Below are positions 1-7,259 of a stretch of DNA of 64,000 nucleotides, piece by piece (within the stretch, counting starts at the first letter, position 1; the number at the start of each line of letters is the position of its first letter). Position numbers and translations under genes: made by a program. The notes under the pieces were generated by a model. It was not told the DNA's origin, searched no databases, and was given only the letters and a program-made list of their open reading frames with translations. Origin of the DNA: Planctomycetota bacterium (lineage in GTDB: Bacteria; Planctomycetota; Phycisphaerae; Phycisphaerales; UBA1924); contig JAFIFX010000012.1 in NCBI GenBank assembly GCA_020831805.1, positions 1-64,000 on the forward strand, read 5' to 3'.

Positions 1-31
1 CCAAGGAAATGATGGTCTGAAGCGGGTTTCT

Positions 32-105
32 GGCGGGCCGGGGGGGGGGGGGGGGGGGGCCCCCGGGGGCGGGGGGGGCGGGGGGCCCCCCCCCCCCGCC
101 CCCCG
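32..105. other. G/C-only low-complexity tract
   Basis: These 74 bases contain no A or T. They include a run of 20 consecutive G (40-59) and long C runs near 86-104. The tract sits at the very start of the window, just upstream of the first gene. Such runs are often sequencing or assembly artefacts at contig edges (poly-G is a known artefact of two-colour Illumina chemistry), but a real G-quadruplex-forming tract cannot be excluded. Confidence 0.7.
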
Positions 106-119
106 TCTGGGGACCATCC

Positions 120-1034
120 ATGCCCGATGAACTGCTGCATCGCGTCGTCGTCCACGGCGGCGTGATCCCGGGCGTGATCGCCCTCGTCACGCTCGCCCTT
201 GTCTGGTGGCGATACTCGGTCAAGCGAACCCACCCCGACGCCCAGGTCCGCCCGCCCGCGTGGGCCCTGCCGCTGGTGATCACGATCGGCTTCGTGCTGG
301 CCGATTGGGTCGTCAAGCAGAAAATCTCCTGGTGGCCGAACTCCAATGTCCAGCGCGTGCCGCACGCGGCGGGGCTGATCGCCCTCGTCGCGATCGCCGG
401 CGCGTTCGTCCGGGTCCCGTGGCCGGTCCGGGCCGTCGCGCGGGCGCTGGCCTTCGCCGGGGCGACCTGGATGCTCACCCAGGGCTACCGCCCGGGCGTG
501 CTGTCGACCGGCCAGCTCTGGGCGCTGGTCGCCGGCGCGGGCCTCGCCGGGGCGGTCATCGCCACGCTCGCCGACGCGGGCCTGGCCAGGACGCGCGGCT
601 GGACCGGACCCGCCGCGGCGCTCGCGCTGGTCGGGCTGACCCAACCGTTCCTCCACTTCGCGGGCTTCTCCTCCGGATCGATCGCCCTGGTCGGCGCGAT
701 CGCCGCCCTGACTTCCGCGCTGCTCGTCGCCTTGGCCTTCCGCCAGCTCACGCTCGGCGGCGGGACGGCCACTGTGCTCGTCGGGCTGGTCCTGATCAGC
801 CTGCTCGGCGCGGGCGTGCAGAGCGAGCCGAAGAGCGTGCCCGCGCTGCTGCTCATCGGCGTCGCGCCGCTGGCCCTGGCGCTGCGGTTCCGAGGCCCGA
901 TCCCCACCCTCGCGCTCCGCGCGGGCGTCATCGCCCTGCTCGCCGGCGCGGCCTTCGGCTTCCTGGCCATGTCCGGCGCCGATGAGCCGGACGAGGACGA
1001 CCCCTACGCGGATTACTTCACCCTGGCGTCATAA
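120..1034 (+). CDS. polytopic membrane protein, function unknown
   Basis: This 304-residue protein is mostly hydrophobic, with about nine or ten likely membrane helices (roughly residues 12-30, 48-64, 82-98, 132-152, 162-180, 186-208, 214-232, 238-256 and 264-284). It has a short acidic C-terminus (DEPDEDDPYADY). I recognise no catalytic motif or family. The ATG follows directly on the G/C-only tract, so its promoter region cannot be judged. It converges on the nitroreductase gene, ending 8 bases from that gene's stop. GC-rich third positions support real coding. Confidence 0.75.
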   Translation: MPDELLHRVVVHGGVIPGVIALVTLALVWWRYSVKRTHPDAQVRPPAWALPLVITIGFVLADWVVKQKISWWPNSNVQRVPHAAGLIALVAIAGAFVRVPWPVRAVARALAFAGATWMLTQGYRPGVLSTGQLWALVAGAGLAGAVIATLADAGLARTRGWTGPAAALALVGLTQPFLHFAGFSSGSIALVGAIAALTSALLVALAFRQLTLGGGTATVLVGLVLISLLGAGVQSEPKSVPALLLIGVAPLALALRFRGPIPTLALRAGVIALLAGAAFGFLAMSGADEPDEDDPYADYFTLAS

Positions 1035-1042
1035 CACGCAGC

Positions 1043-1621
1043 CTACCGATCCCGCATCGTCACAAGTTCGTCCAGCCGGGGGCGGGGCCGGTCTTCCTGC
1101 TTTCCCGGCTCGGTGCCGACATGCACGAACCCGGCCAGGCGTTCGTGCGCTGCCAGCCCCAGGTGCGACAGCACCGCGGGGTGGTACGCCGGCCAGCCCG
1201 AGAGCCACACCGCGCCGTACCCGTGCGCGTGGCAGGCATGCAGCAGGTTCATGCACACCGCGCCGCAGGTGAGGATCTGCTCCCACTCGGGGATGCCGGG
1301 CCTGTCCGGGTGCTGCGGGCGGGCGCGGCTGACGACCGCGACGATCATGGGGGCGTCGTCGTACCGCTGCCGGGCCGCGCGGACGGCCGCATCGTCCGCC
1401 TCCGGATGGTCGGCCCGGAACGCCTCTCCCACCGCCCCGGCCAGCGACGCCAGCCCCGGCCCAGCCAGCACCACGAACCGCCAGGGCGCCAGACGTCCGT
1501 GGTCCGGCGTGCGGCTGGCGATCGTCAGGATCCGTTCCAGTTCAGCCCCCGACGGCACGGGCAAGCCGAGGGCCTTGGGCGACGCGGAGCGCCGGGATTC
1601 GAGAAAGGCGATGGGGTCCAT
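1043..1621 (-). CDS. nitroreductase family protein (YdjA-like)
   Basis: This 192-residue protein has the FMN-dependent nitroreductase fold. The N-terminal FLESRRS segment and the following RTPDHGRLAPWRFVV segment (about residues 36-50) are the phosphate- and flavin-contacting parts typical of the short YdjA/NfsB-like branch. A later GAVWLSGWPAYHP segment fits the dimer/FMN pocket. Members reduce nitro compounds, quinones or enones using NAD(P)H and act as dimers; the physiological substrate here is unknown. The ATG at 1621 gives the usual family length. It stands alone between a converging membrane protein and tRNA-Ser. Confidence 0.88.
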   Translation of the reverse strand: MDPIAFLESRRSASPKALGLPVPSGAELERILTIASRTPDHGRLAPWRFVVLAGPGLASLAGAVGEAFRADHPEADDAAVRAARQRYDDAPMIVAVVSRARPQHPDRPGIPEWEQILTCGAVCMNLLHACHAHGYGAVWLSGWPAYHPAVLSHLGLAAHERLAGFVHVGTEPGKQEDRPRPRLDELVTMRDR

Positions 1622-1656
1622 GGGCCATCATTGGGCCGGGCCCGGAAAGGGGCACG

Positions 1657-1680
1657 AAAAAACCCGCCTGACACGGCGGG
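1657..1680 (-). terminator. intrinsic terminator of tRNA-Ser(GCU)
   Basis: Read on the minus strand just after the tRNA, a CCCGCC/GGCGGG stem with a 6-base loop is followed directly by six T (the A run at 1657-1662). This is a textbook rho-independent terminator placed 10 bases past the tRNA 3' end. Confidence 0.85.
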
Positions 1681-1689
1681 TCTTCTCAG

Positions 1690-1779
1690 CGGAACGGGAG
1701 GGATTCGAACCCTCGGTACACCTTTACGATGTACACCGGATTAGCAATCCGGCCCCTTCAGCCTCTCGGGCACCGTTCC
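1690..1779 (-). tRNA. tRNA-Ser(GCU)
   Basis: A class II tRNA of about 90 bases with acceptor stem GGAACGG/CCGTTCC and discriminator G73, the serine identity base. The anticodon loop TTGCTAA gives anticodon GCU, which reads AGC/AGU codons. There is a long variable arm (GTGTACATCGTAAAGGTGTAC region) and a T-arm GGTTCGAATCC. The 3' CCA is not encoded, so it must be added enzymatically. A strong terminator follows. Confidence 0.95.
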
Positions 1780-1821
1780 GGAGCTGGAACCGGAGCGTAG
1801 GGCGGCTACCGGCGATGAACA

Positions 1822-1847
1822 ACACCCCGGGACGGGTCCCGGGGTGT
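1822..1847. other. perfect 12-bp inverted repeat
   Basis: ACACCCCGGGAC and GTCCCGGGGTGT flank a two-base centre, a perfect GC-rich hairpin between the coiled-coil gene stop (1881) and the tRNA-Ser gene. No T run follows on either strand, so it is not a classical intrinsic terminator. It probably stabilises or ends the transcript of the upstream minus-strand gene. Confidence 0.6.
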
Positions 1848-1880
1848 CTGGAGAGAGGGGTTCGGGGGGGGATCCTGGCT

Positions 1881-2162
1881 TCAGTCGGCGCCCTCGGAGT
1901 CGCCCTCCTGGCGGGTCTCGAGGAGGTTGCGGAGGTACTTGTTCTCGCGCCGGGTCGCCTCGAGATCGAAGACGAGGTACTTGACGCTCAGGCGCAGGTG
2001 GTCGAGGGAATCCTGCAGCTCGGCGATGGTCTTGCGCATCTTCTTGTGACGCGCCTGGGTCTCGGCCGCGAGCTGGGCGAGCTTGGGTCGCTCGGTCTCG
2101 GGGAGGGTCTCAATCTGCTCAAGGAGGTTGGCCAGTCGGCTGTGGAACTCGTTCTCGGTCAT
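1881..2162 (-). CDS. small coiled-coil protein, function unknown
   Basis: This 93-residue highly charged protein is predicted to be almost entirely helical. Heptad-like leucines run through about residues 10-85 (for example LEQIETL, IAELQDSLDHLRL, ATRRENKYLRNLL). It has no signal peptide or membrane helix, so a cytoplasmic dimer or adaptor is likely. The start ATG at 2162 is the only one giving the whole coiled coil. A GC-rich hairpin lies 34 bases past the stop. I do not recognise a named family. Confidence 0.75.
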   Translation of the reverse strand: MTENEFHSRLANLLEQIETLPETERPKLAQLAAETQARHKKMRKTIAELQDSLDHLRLSVKYLVFDLEATRRENKYLRNLLETRQEGDSEGAD

Positions 2163-2398
2163 GTCTGATCCCTCCGGTCGTTTCTTGAACCAATGTACGG
2201 ACCGACGGGTGCCGGTCCGGACAACAGGGATGCACCGGGCGGGCCAGCGGTTGGCACGCCGGGGCGGGCCCGGACGCGGGGTCCGGGAAGATCCCCTTCC
2301 ATGGGGTCAGACACTCCATTTGGGCCCATCCTGGGCGTGCTGGGGGTCGGGCCGATCCTTCGGCCCGGGGTTCGGGTCGCGCCGCGTGTTGCCCGGCG

Positions 2399-3109
2399 TC
2401 AACGCCGACGGTGCAACGACTGCAACGCGCGCTGGGCCTCGGGCGGCGCGGACTGAGCGATTGACCTCAGCTCGGCCGGGTCAACCTGGGACGCGTCGGC
2501 CACCGCCTTGGCGAGGGCCTTGTCCAGGTTGCGCCGGAAGTCCGAGAAGTATTCCTCGAGCTCGTGCCGGGCGAAATGGCTCAGCGGGTCGGCCAGCCCG
2601 GACTGGGCGGCGGCCCAATCGATCAGCGAGCCGCCGGTGGGCTGGAAGCGGTAGAGGCTCAGCGTCGCACGGAGCCGGGAGGCGGGGCCTTGGAACGGGT
2701 CGACCGCGTCCTCGGGGATGGCGGCCATCAGCTTTCGGGCTTCCCGGGGGTCGGTGGGCATGCCGTTCGCGGCCGGCGGACCGAGCGGGTCGGGCGTGCC
2801 GGACCCGGAGAACGCGCCACGCGTGGCCGGCGCGGCGGAGCCCCTTGGGCTGAACGCCGGTTCCGGCTTGGGATCCGGCTTGGGCTCCGGAAAGCTCGCG
2901 GGGGACCCGGCGGCCCGGCGGAGGTTCACGAAGGCGGTGGAAATGGTCTTCAGGCCGGCCCGGTCGAAGCGGATGGAAAGCCGCTGGCAGGGGGCGCCCT
3001 CGTGGAGGGCGCCCGAGGCGTTGGCGATGGTGCCGGCGCCCCATTCGGGCTTGGCGGGGTGGAGAACCCGGTCACCGATCTGGAACTTGTCATTTGTCGC
3101 TGCGGTCAT
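2399..3109 (-). CDS. DUF3553-type protein
   Basis: This is a 236-residue protein. The first 60 residues (KFQIGDRVLHPAKPEWGAG, then a basic RLSIRFDRAGLKTI strand) resemble the DUF3553 beta-barrel seen in bacterial proteins and at the end of some UvrD-like helicases. A proline-rich linker follows (about 65-115). The C-terminal helical region (about 115-236) includes DWAAAQSGLADPLSHFARHELEEYF. The open frame continues upstream to 3736, but that part overlaps rpoZ antisense and has no matching domain, so the ATG at 3109 (MTAATNDKF) is preferred. It is divergent from rpoZ. Function unknown. Confidence 0.75.
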   Translation of the reverse strand: MTAATNDKFQIGDRVLHPAKPEWGAGTIANASGALHEGAPCQRLSIRFDRAGLKTISTAFVNLRRAAGSPASFPEPKPDPKPEPAFSPRGSAAPATRGAFSGSGTPDPLGPPAANGMPTDPREARKLMAAIPEDAVDPFQGPASRLRATLSLYRFQPTGGSLIDWAAAQSGLADPLSHFARHELEEYFSDFRRNLDKALAKAVADASQVDPAELRSIAQSAPPEAQRALQSLHRRR

Positions 3110-3307
3110 AGTGGCTCGGGTTGTTTCGGAGCCGCGTGGCTCGGAAACCGGGATAAGAAAAGAAGTTGGCTCGCGGCCGGGTGGTCCGGAACACGCGTGC
3201 GGGCTACGCTTCGCTCTGGTTCGGAGCGGTCCGTCGGGGGAGTCGAGATGGATCCTTCCGGCCCGGCTCGCGGGCCGACACCCCTGGTACTCTGGAGATG
3301 GTAGCCG

Positions 3308-3541
3308 ATGATCGAGGCTCTGAAAAGCGAAGAGATCGTCAACAAGGTCGGCGGTCGGTTCAAGCTGACCGCGTTGATCCAGCGTCGCCTCCAGCAGCTC
3401 GTGGAGGGGGCACGCCCCCTGATCGAGCGGGACGGGCGGAGCGATCTCGAGGTCGTGATCGAAGAGATCCTTCAGGACAAGATCACGCTGGCCTTCGAGG
3501 ACGACGGCGCAAAGCCGCGGACCGAAGAAGCCCTGCTCTGA
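3308..3541 (+). CDS. rpoZ: RNA polymerase omega subunit
   Basis: This 77-residue protein matches the omega family in length and in its MIEALKSEEIVNKVGGRFKL N-terminus, followed by the conserved helix with RRLQQLVEGARPLIE. Omega binds the C-terminal part of RpoC (beta prime) and helps RNA polymerase assemble. It is followed 25 bases later by coaC, the gene neighbourhood seen in many bacteria (rpoZ-coaBC). A GGAG lies about 10 bases before the ATG. Confidence 0.9.
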   Translation: MIEALKSEEIVNKVGGRFKLTALIQRRLQQLVEGARPLIERDGRSDLEVVIEEILQDKITLAFEDDGAKPRTEEALL

Positions 3542-3566
3542 TCTTTTTGACGACACGGACCCGCGC

Positions 3567-4148
3567 ATGACCCTGGACCCGGCCGAACTGCGCCCGACCT
3601 TCGAAGGACGGCGCGTGCTGATCGGCGTGTCCGGGGGGATCGCCGCGTACAAGGTGTGCACCGTGGTCTCGCGCCTGGCCCAGGCCGGGGCGGAGGTCAC
3701 CGTGCTGATGACCGACTCGGCGACGCGCTTCGTCACCGCGCTGACCTTCCAGGCGCTGTCCGGGCGTCCGGTCTACACCAGCCAGTGGCAGCACACCGAG
3801 GCGCACGACCCCCAGCACATCGCGCTGGCGGACCGGTGCGAGGCGGCGCTGGTCGCGCCGTGCACGATGGACATGATGGCCAAGCTCGTCACCGGCCGCA
3901 CCGACGATGTGGTCTCCCTGACGCTCAGCGCGATCGACCGCTCCAGGACCCCGGTGCTGCTCGCGCCGGCGATGAACGACGCGATGTGGAACCAGGCCTC
4001 GACCAAACGCAACGCGGCGCAGCTCGAGGCCGACGGCTTCCGGCTCGTCGGGCCCGGCTCCGGCTGGCAGGCGTGCCGCCATGTCGGGACCGGGCGGATG
4101 GTCGAGCCCGAGGACCTGGTCGAGGCGTTGGCCAGGGTGCTGTCTTAA
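3567..4148 (+). CDS. coaC: phosphopantothenoylcysteine decarboxylase (CoaC-type flavoprotein)
   Basis: A 193-residue flavoprotein of the HFCD family. The glycine-rich start VLIGVSGGIAAYK (residues 16-28) binds FMN. The PAMNDAMW segment is the family's substrate-recognition motif containing the key Asn, and ACRHVGTGRM is the substrate-binding clamp region. CoaC decarboxylates 4'-phospho-N-pantothenoylcysteine in coenzyme A synthesis. Here the protein ends after the decarboxylase domain; the CoaB synthetase half, often fused, is absent from this window. It probably shares a transcript with rpoZ (25-base gap). Confidence 0.88.
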   Translation: MTLDPAELRPTFEGRRVLIGVSGGIAAYKVCTVVSRLAQAGAEVTVLMTDSATRFVTALTFQALSGRPVYTSQWQHTEAHDPQHIALADRCEAALVAPCTMDMMAKLVTGRTDDVVSLTLSAIDRSRTPVLLAPAMNDAMWNQASTKRNAAQLEADGFRLVGPGSGWQACRHVGTGRMVEPEDLVEALARVLS

Positions 4149-4479
4149 ACAGATCCTCTTCGAATATCGGGGGCGACGGTGGGGTGCCGTGCTCTTCGCT
4201 TCGAAGAGCACGCGTCGGGCCCAGAACGTCCGATGCCAAACAGCCGCGCACGCGAGTAAGCGGACGGGCGAAGTCACGCGTTGCTCGGGCCCTTTCTCCC
4301 GCCGGCAGGTGCGCACACCGTCGCCGTTTCACGACGCATGTGCCGCACCACACCGCGATCTGGGGATCCGCTGCGGGCGCCGCGACCACCCATTCGCTCG
4401 TCGCCCGCGTGGGTGGCGTTACGGGCAAGGGGCCGCTTCTTTCCAGGCGCGGCTTGTTCAGGGCGCGACGCCAGGTAAA
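4149..4479. other. intergenic region between coaC and the glycosyltransferase
   Basis: This 331-base region lies between two converging genes. It holds a strong palindromic element (4188-4212, listed separately). Short open frames on both strands have no recognisable product and overlap each other. I see no clear T-tailed terminator. Confidence 0.6.
4188..4212. repeat. palindromic dispersed element, copy 1 (intergenic)
   Basis: The arms CGTGCTCTTCG and CGAAGAGCACG flank a 3-base loop. The same arms, preceded by the same GGTGC bases, recur inside queA at 47733-47758. Two near-identical long palindromes at unrelated loci, with different loops, suggest a small dispersed repeat family. Confidence 0.75.
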
Positions 4480-6291
4480 TCACTCCACGCGGAACACACG
4501 CAGCTCGACGCGCTCGCCCTTGGAATAGTTGATGCCCTCCGCACGCCCGAGTTCGGTCCAGCCGGGCTGGGCCGGCGCATCGGCGGGCAGGATGAGCACC
4601 GCGCCCGGGTTCGCGTCGGCCCAGTCGGCGACCTGCATCGGGCCGAGGCGGCGGACGCGGGCGCGGGTGGCGAAGGTCAGGCTGTCCTCGTGGTAGACCG
4701 CCGCGCCGACGGGCGCGTCGGACGGCGCCCGGTCGATGATCGCGGCGAGCTGCTCGGTGACATGCAGCGCCCGCGCGTTGGGCAGCACCAACTGCAACAA
4801 GGTGAAGACGAAGACCAACGCCGCGCCGACGGCAAGCGCGTGCGCCCGCGGCAGCGATCGGCGGACCGCCCGGGCCGCGACCACGATCAGCCCGACCGAA
4901 ACCAGCCCCCCCACCACCGCCGCGACGATCGGGAAGGCTTCACCCGCGATCACCGCGATGGCGACCGGTGCGCCGGCGGTCAGCGCGACGCCCAGCACGA
5001 CCCAGATCGCCAGCCCGGACACCGGCGGCACGGGCTTGGGCGGGGTCAGGATGCGGTCGGCCAGATCGAGCACGGCCCGGGCCGTCAGCAGGGCGATGGG
5101 CGGGTAGAGCGGCAGGGTGTAGTGCGGCAGCTTCGTGCCGACGATCTCGAAGATCAGCCACGACGGCACGATCCACGCCATCAGGAACAGCATGGCAGGG
5201 TCGCCGACGCCCCGCGCCCTCCATCTGGCGCGTCGCGTCGGGCCCTCGGGCAGGCGGACGGCCCCTCGCACAGCGAGGCCCAGGGCGTAGAGCGTCAGCA
5301 GCGAGCCGGGCCAGAAGAGCAACGCCAGCAGCACGAAGTGGTAGCCCGGCGGACCCCAGTGGCCCTCCTTCGGCTCGGCGGAGCGGCCGATGGTCTCATC
5401 GAACCAGATCGCGGTCAGGGTGTCCCAGCCCACCGTGCGCGCGGTCGCGACGACCCACGGCGCCAGGACCGCCGCGAGGATCACCAGCCCCAGCAGCGGG
5501 CGCGTGCGCCGGAGCCAGCGCCAGTCCCGGCCGACCCACGACACGACCAACGCGGTGAGCACGGCGACCATCGGCGTGATGGGCCCCTTGGTCAGCACGC
5601 CCGCACCGACAGACAGCCAGAACCCGGCCGGCAGCCCCCACGACGACCACGGCCCGCGTGATGCGCCGGCCCGATGGATCAGCATCAACGCGGCCATCGC
5701 GCCGGTGGTGGTCGCCAGCAGGAGCTGATCGGCGCGGGCCTGGTTGGCGTCCCAGACCACCATGGGGCACACGCCGAGCAGCAGCGCGCCCAGCCAGCCC
5801 GCGCGGGCGCACCCCATCGCCACGCCGAGCCGCCAGGTGATCAGGCAGGCCGCGATCGCGCTGAGCACCGACGGCAGCCGGTAGTGCCAGATGTGGTCCG
5901 CCAGCGGGTTCAGCCCGGTCAGCACGGCCGCGGACGCGGACTGGAGCCAGTAGATCAGCGGCGGCTTGGCCAGGCGTGGGCGTTCGCCGACCATCGGGAC
6001 CGACCAGCCCCCGGCGTGGTGGCCGGCGCGGATCTGGCCGGATTCGGTCCGTTCGAACGGGCGCGTGTCGGCCTGGTCGCCCGACCACGCGAGGGACTCG
6101 AACATCTGGCGGCTGGCCTGGGCGAATCGGGCCTCGTCGCGGTCGACCACGGGGATCGAGAACAGGCCCGGCAGGTATACTGCCAGCAGCAGCGCGACCA
6201 GCACGAGGCCCGCTTTCGTCGAGCGGGCGGCGTGCTCGCGGCGGGTGACCGCGGCGGAGGCATCGGTCGGCGGGATGGGTGTATCGGGCAT
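4480..6291 (-). CDS. ArnT-like glycosyltransferase (GT39/GT83-type), membrane
   Basis: This 603-residue protein begins with a short cytoplasmic segment and a first membrane helix (about 25-45). That helix is followed by the loop motif VVDRDEARFAQASRQMFES, whose Asp-Glu pair is the hallmark of GT-C lipid-phosphate-dependent glycosyltransferases such as ArnT and PMT. About eleven further membrane helices follow, then a periplasmic C-terminal domain (about 500-603). Such enzymes transfer a sugar from an undecaprenyl-type carrier to lipid or protein. The start at 6291 puts the first helix where the family has it. Its ATG overlaps that of the divergent phosphatase by two bases (CATG). Confidence 0.85.
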   Translation of the reverse strand: MPDTPIPPTDASAAVTRREHAARSTKAGLVLVALLLAVYLPGLFSIPVVDRDEARFAQASRQMFESLAWSGDQADTRPFERTESGQIRAGHHAGGWSVPMVGERPRLAKPPLIYWLQSASAAVLTGLNPLADHIWHYRLPSVLSAIAACLITWRLGVAMGCARAGWLGALLLGVCPMVVWDANQARADQLLLATTTGAMAALMLIHRAGASRGPWSSWGLPAGFWLSVGAGVLTKGPITPMVAVLTALVVSWVGRDWRWLRRTRPLLGLVILAAVLAPWVVATARTVGWDTLTAIWFDETIGRSAEPKEGHWGPPGYHFVLLALLFWPGSLLTLYALGLAVRGAVRLPEGPTRRARWRARGVGDPAMLFLMAWIVPSWLIFEIVGTKLPHYTLPLYPPIALLTARAVLDLADRILTPPKPVPPVSGLAIWVVLGVALTAGAPVAIAVIAGEAFPIVAAVVGGLVSVGLIVVAARAVRRSLPRAHALAVGAALVFVFTLLQLVLPNARALHVTEQLAAIIDRAPSDAPVGAAVYHEDSLTFATRARVRRLGPMQVADWADANPGAVLILPADAPAQPGWTELGRAEGINYSKGERVELRVFRVE

Positions 6292-7054
6292 GACCGGCGA
6301 GGCTCCACGGTTCGAACGCGACGACTCTAAGGGCGTTCGGCGGACGGCGTTGGTCTGCGCGGCGGTCGCGGCCCTGGGGCTTGTGCTCATGCCGCTGGAC
6401 CCCGCGGTGGCCCGGTGGGCCGGCGGGCTCCGCCAGAGCGGGGACCTGTGGCAGGAGTTGCGGGCGTTTCAGCAGTACGGCCAGGGCGGCTCGATCGTGC
6501 TGGGGGTGGTGCTGATCTGGCTGCTGGACCCGGCGCGCCGACGCCGCCTGCTGGACTGGGGGGCCGCGGCGCTGGTCGTGTGGGCGGTGGTCTTCCCGAT
6601 GAAGACCCTCATCGGGCGCCCGCGCCCGAGGCTCAACGATCCCTACGGCTTCCTCTGGCCCTGGGGGACCTGGGATTTCGGCGGCGATGTCGGTCAGCGC
6701 CACGCCTGGGAGGTCGGGGCGGGCATCTCGAGCGACCTGTGGTCGATGCCCTCGAGCCATGCCGCCTTCGCGGCGGTGATGAGCGTGTTCCTGATCGCGC
6801 TCTACCCGCGGCTGCGGTGGTTCGGGGTGTTCATCGTCGGGCTGGTCGGCGCGGGGCGCGTGCTGTTCGGGGCGCATTATCTCAGCGATGTGCTCATCGG
6901 CGCGGCGCTGGCCTGGCTGCTGGCCACGCTGGCGGTCGGGGGATTCTGGGGGGTGCGGGGGCTGGACTGGGTCTGGCTGCGGCTGGTGGACCGGAAGGCC
7001 AGCCCGGCCTGGCCGCACACGGTCGCCGTCGAGCGGGCACGCCGGGCGGGCTGA
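6290..7054 (+). CDS. PAP2-family membrane phosphatase
   Basis: This 254-residue protein carries the three phosphatase motifs of the PAP2/BcrC family: K105-X6-RP (KTLIGRPRP), PSSH (residues 154-157, normally PSGH) and R190-X5-H196-X3-D200, where Gly replaces the usual Ser before Arg. Five or six membrane helices surround them. Members dephosphorylate undecaprenyl diphosphate, phosphatidic acid or similar lipids; next to a lipid-carrier glycosyltransferase, a polyprenyl-phosphate substrate is plausible but inferred. The start is ATG 6290; an in-frame ATG at 6275 is an alternative. Confidence 0.87.
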   Translation: MTGEAPRFERDDSKGVRRTALVCAAVAALGLVLMPLDPAVARWAGGLRQSGDLWQELRAFQQYGQGGSIVLGVVLIWLLDPARRRRLLDWGAAALVVWAVVFPMKTLIGRPRPRLNDPYGFLWPWGTWDFGGDVGQRHAWEVGAGISSDLWSMPSSHAAFAAVMSVFLIALYPRLRWFGVFIVGLVGAGRVLFGAHYLSDVLIGAALAWLLATLAVGGFWGVRGLDWVWLRLVDRKASPAWPHTVAVERARRAG

Positions 7055-7107
7055 CGGGCGGGACGGCCGGGCATATGCTTCCGCCCGCACCCCGGCCGCC
7101 GGGGCGT

Positions 7108-7194
7108 GGAGAGGTGGCAGAGCGGTTGAATGCGCCGGATTCGAAATCCGGTATGGCCTTCGGGTCATCGGGGGTTCGAATCCCCCCCTCTCCG
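7108..7194 (+). tRNA. tRNA-Ser(CGA)
   Basis: A class II tRNA of 87 bases with acceptor stem GGAGAGG/CCTCTCC, discriminator G, and anticodon loop TTCGAAA giving anticodon CGA, which reads UCG. The long variable arm and the GGTTCGAATCC T-arm are clear. No CCA is encoded. It lies between the phosphatase and the glucanase genes. Confidence 0.95.
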
Positions 7195-7259
7195 TTTCCG
7201 ACCGAGCCGGACCGGACGACGGCCCCAACGCGGGCCGGATCCCCGCCTTCGGGAGCACC

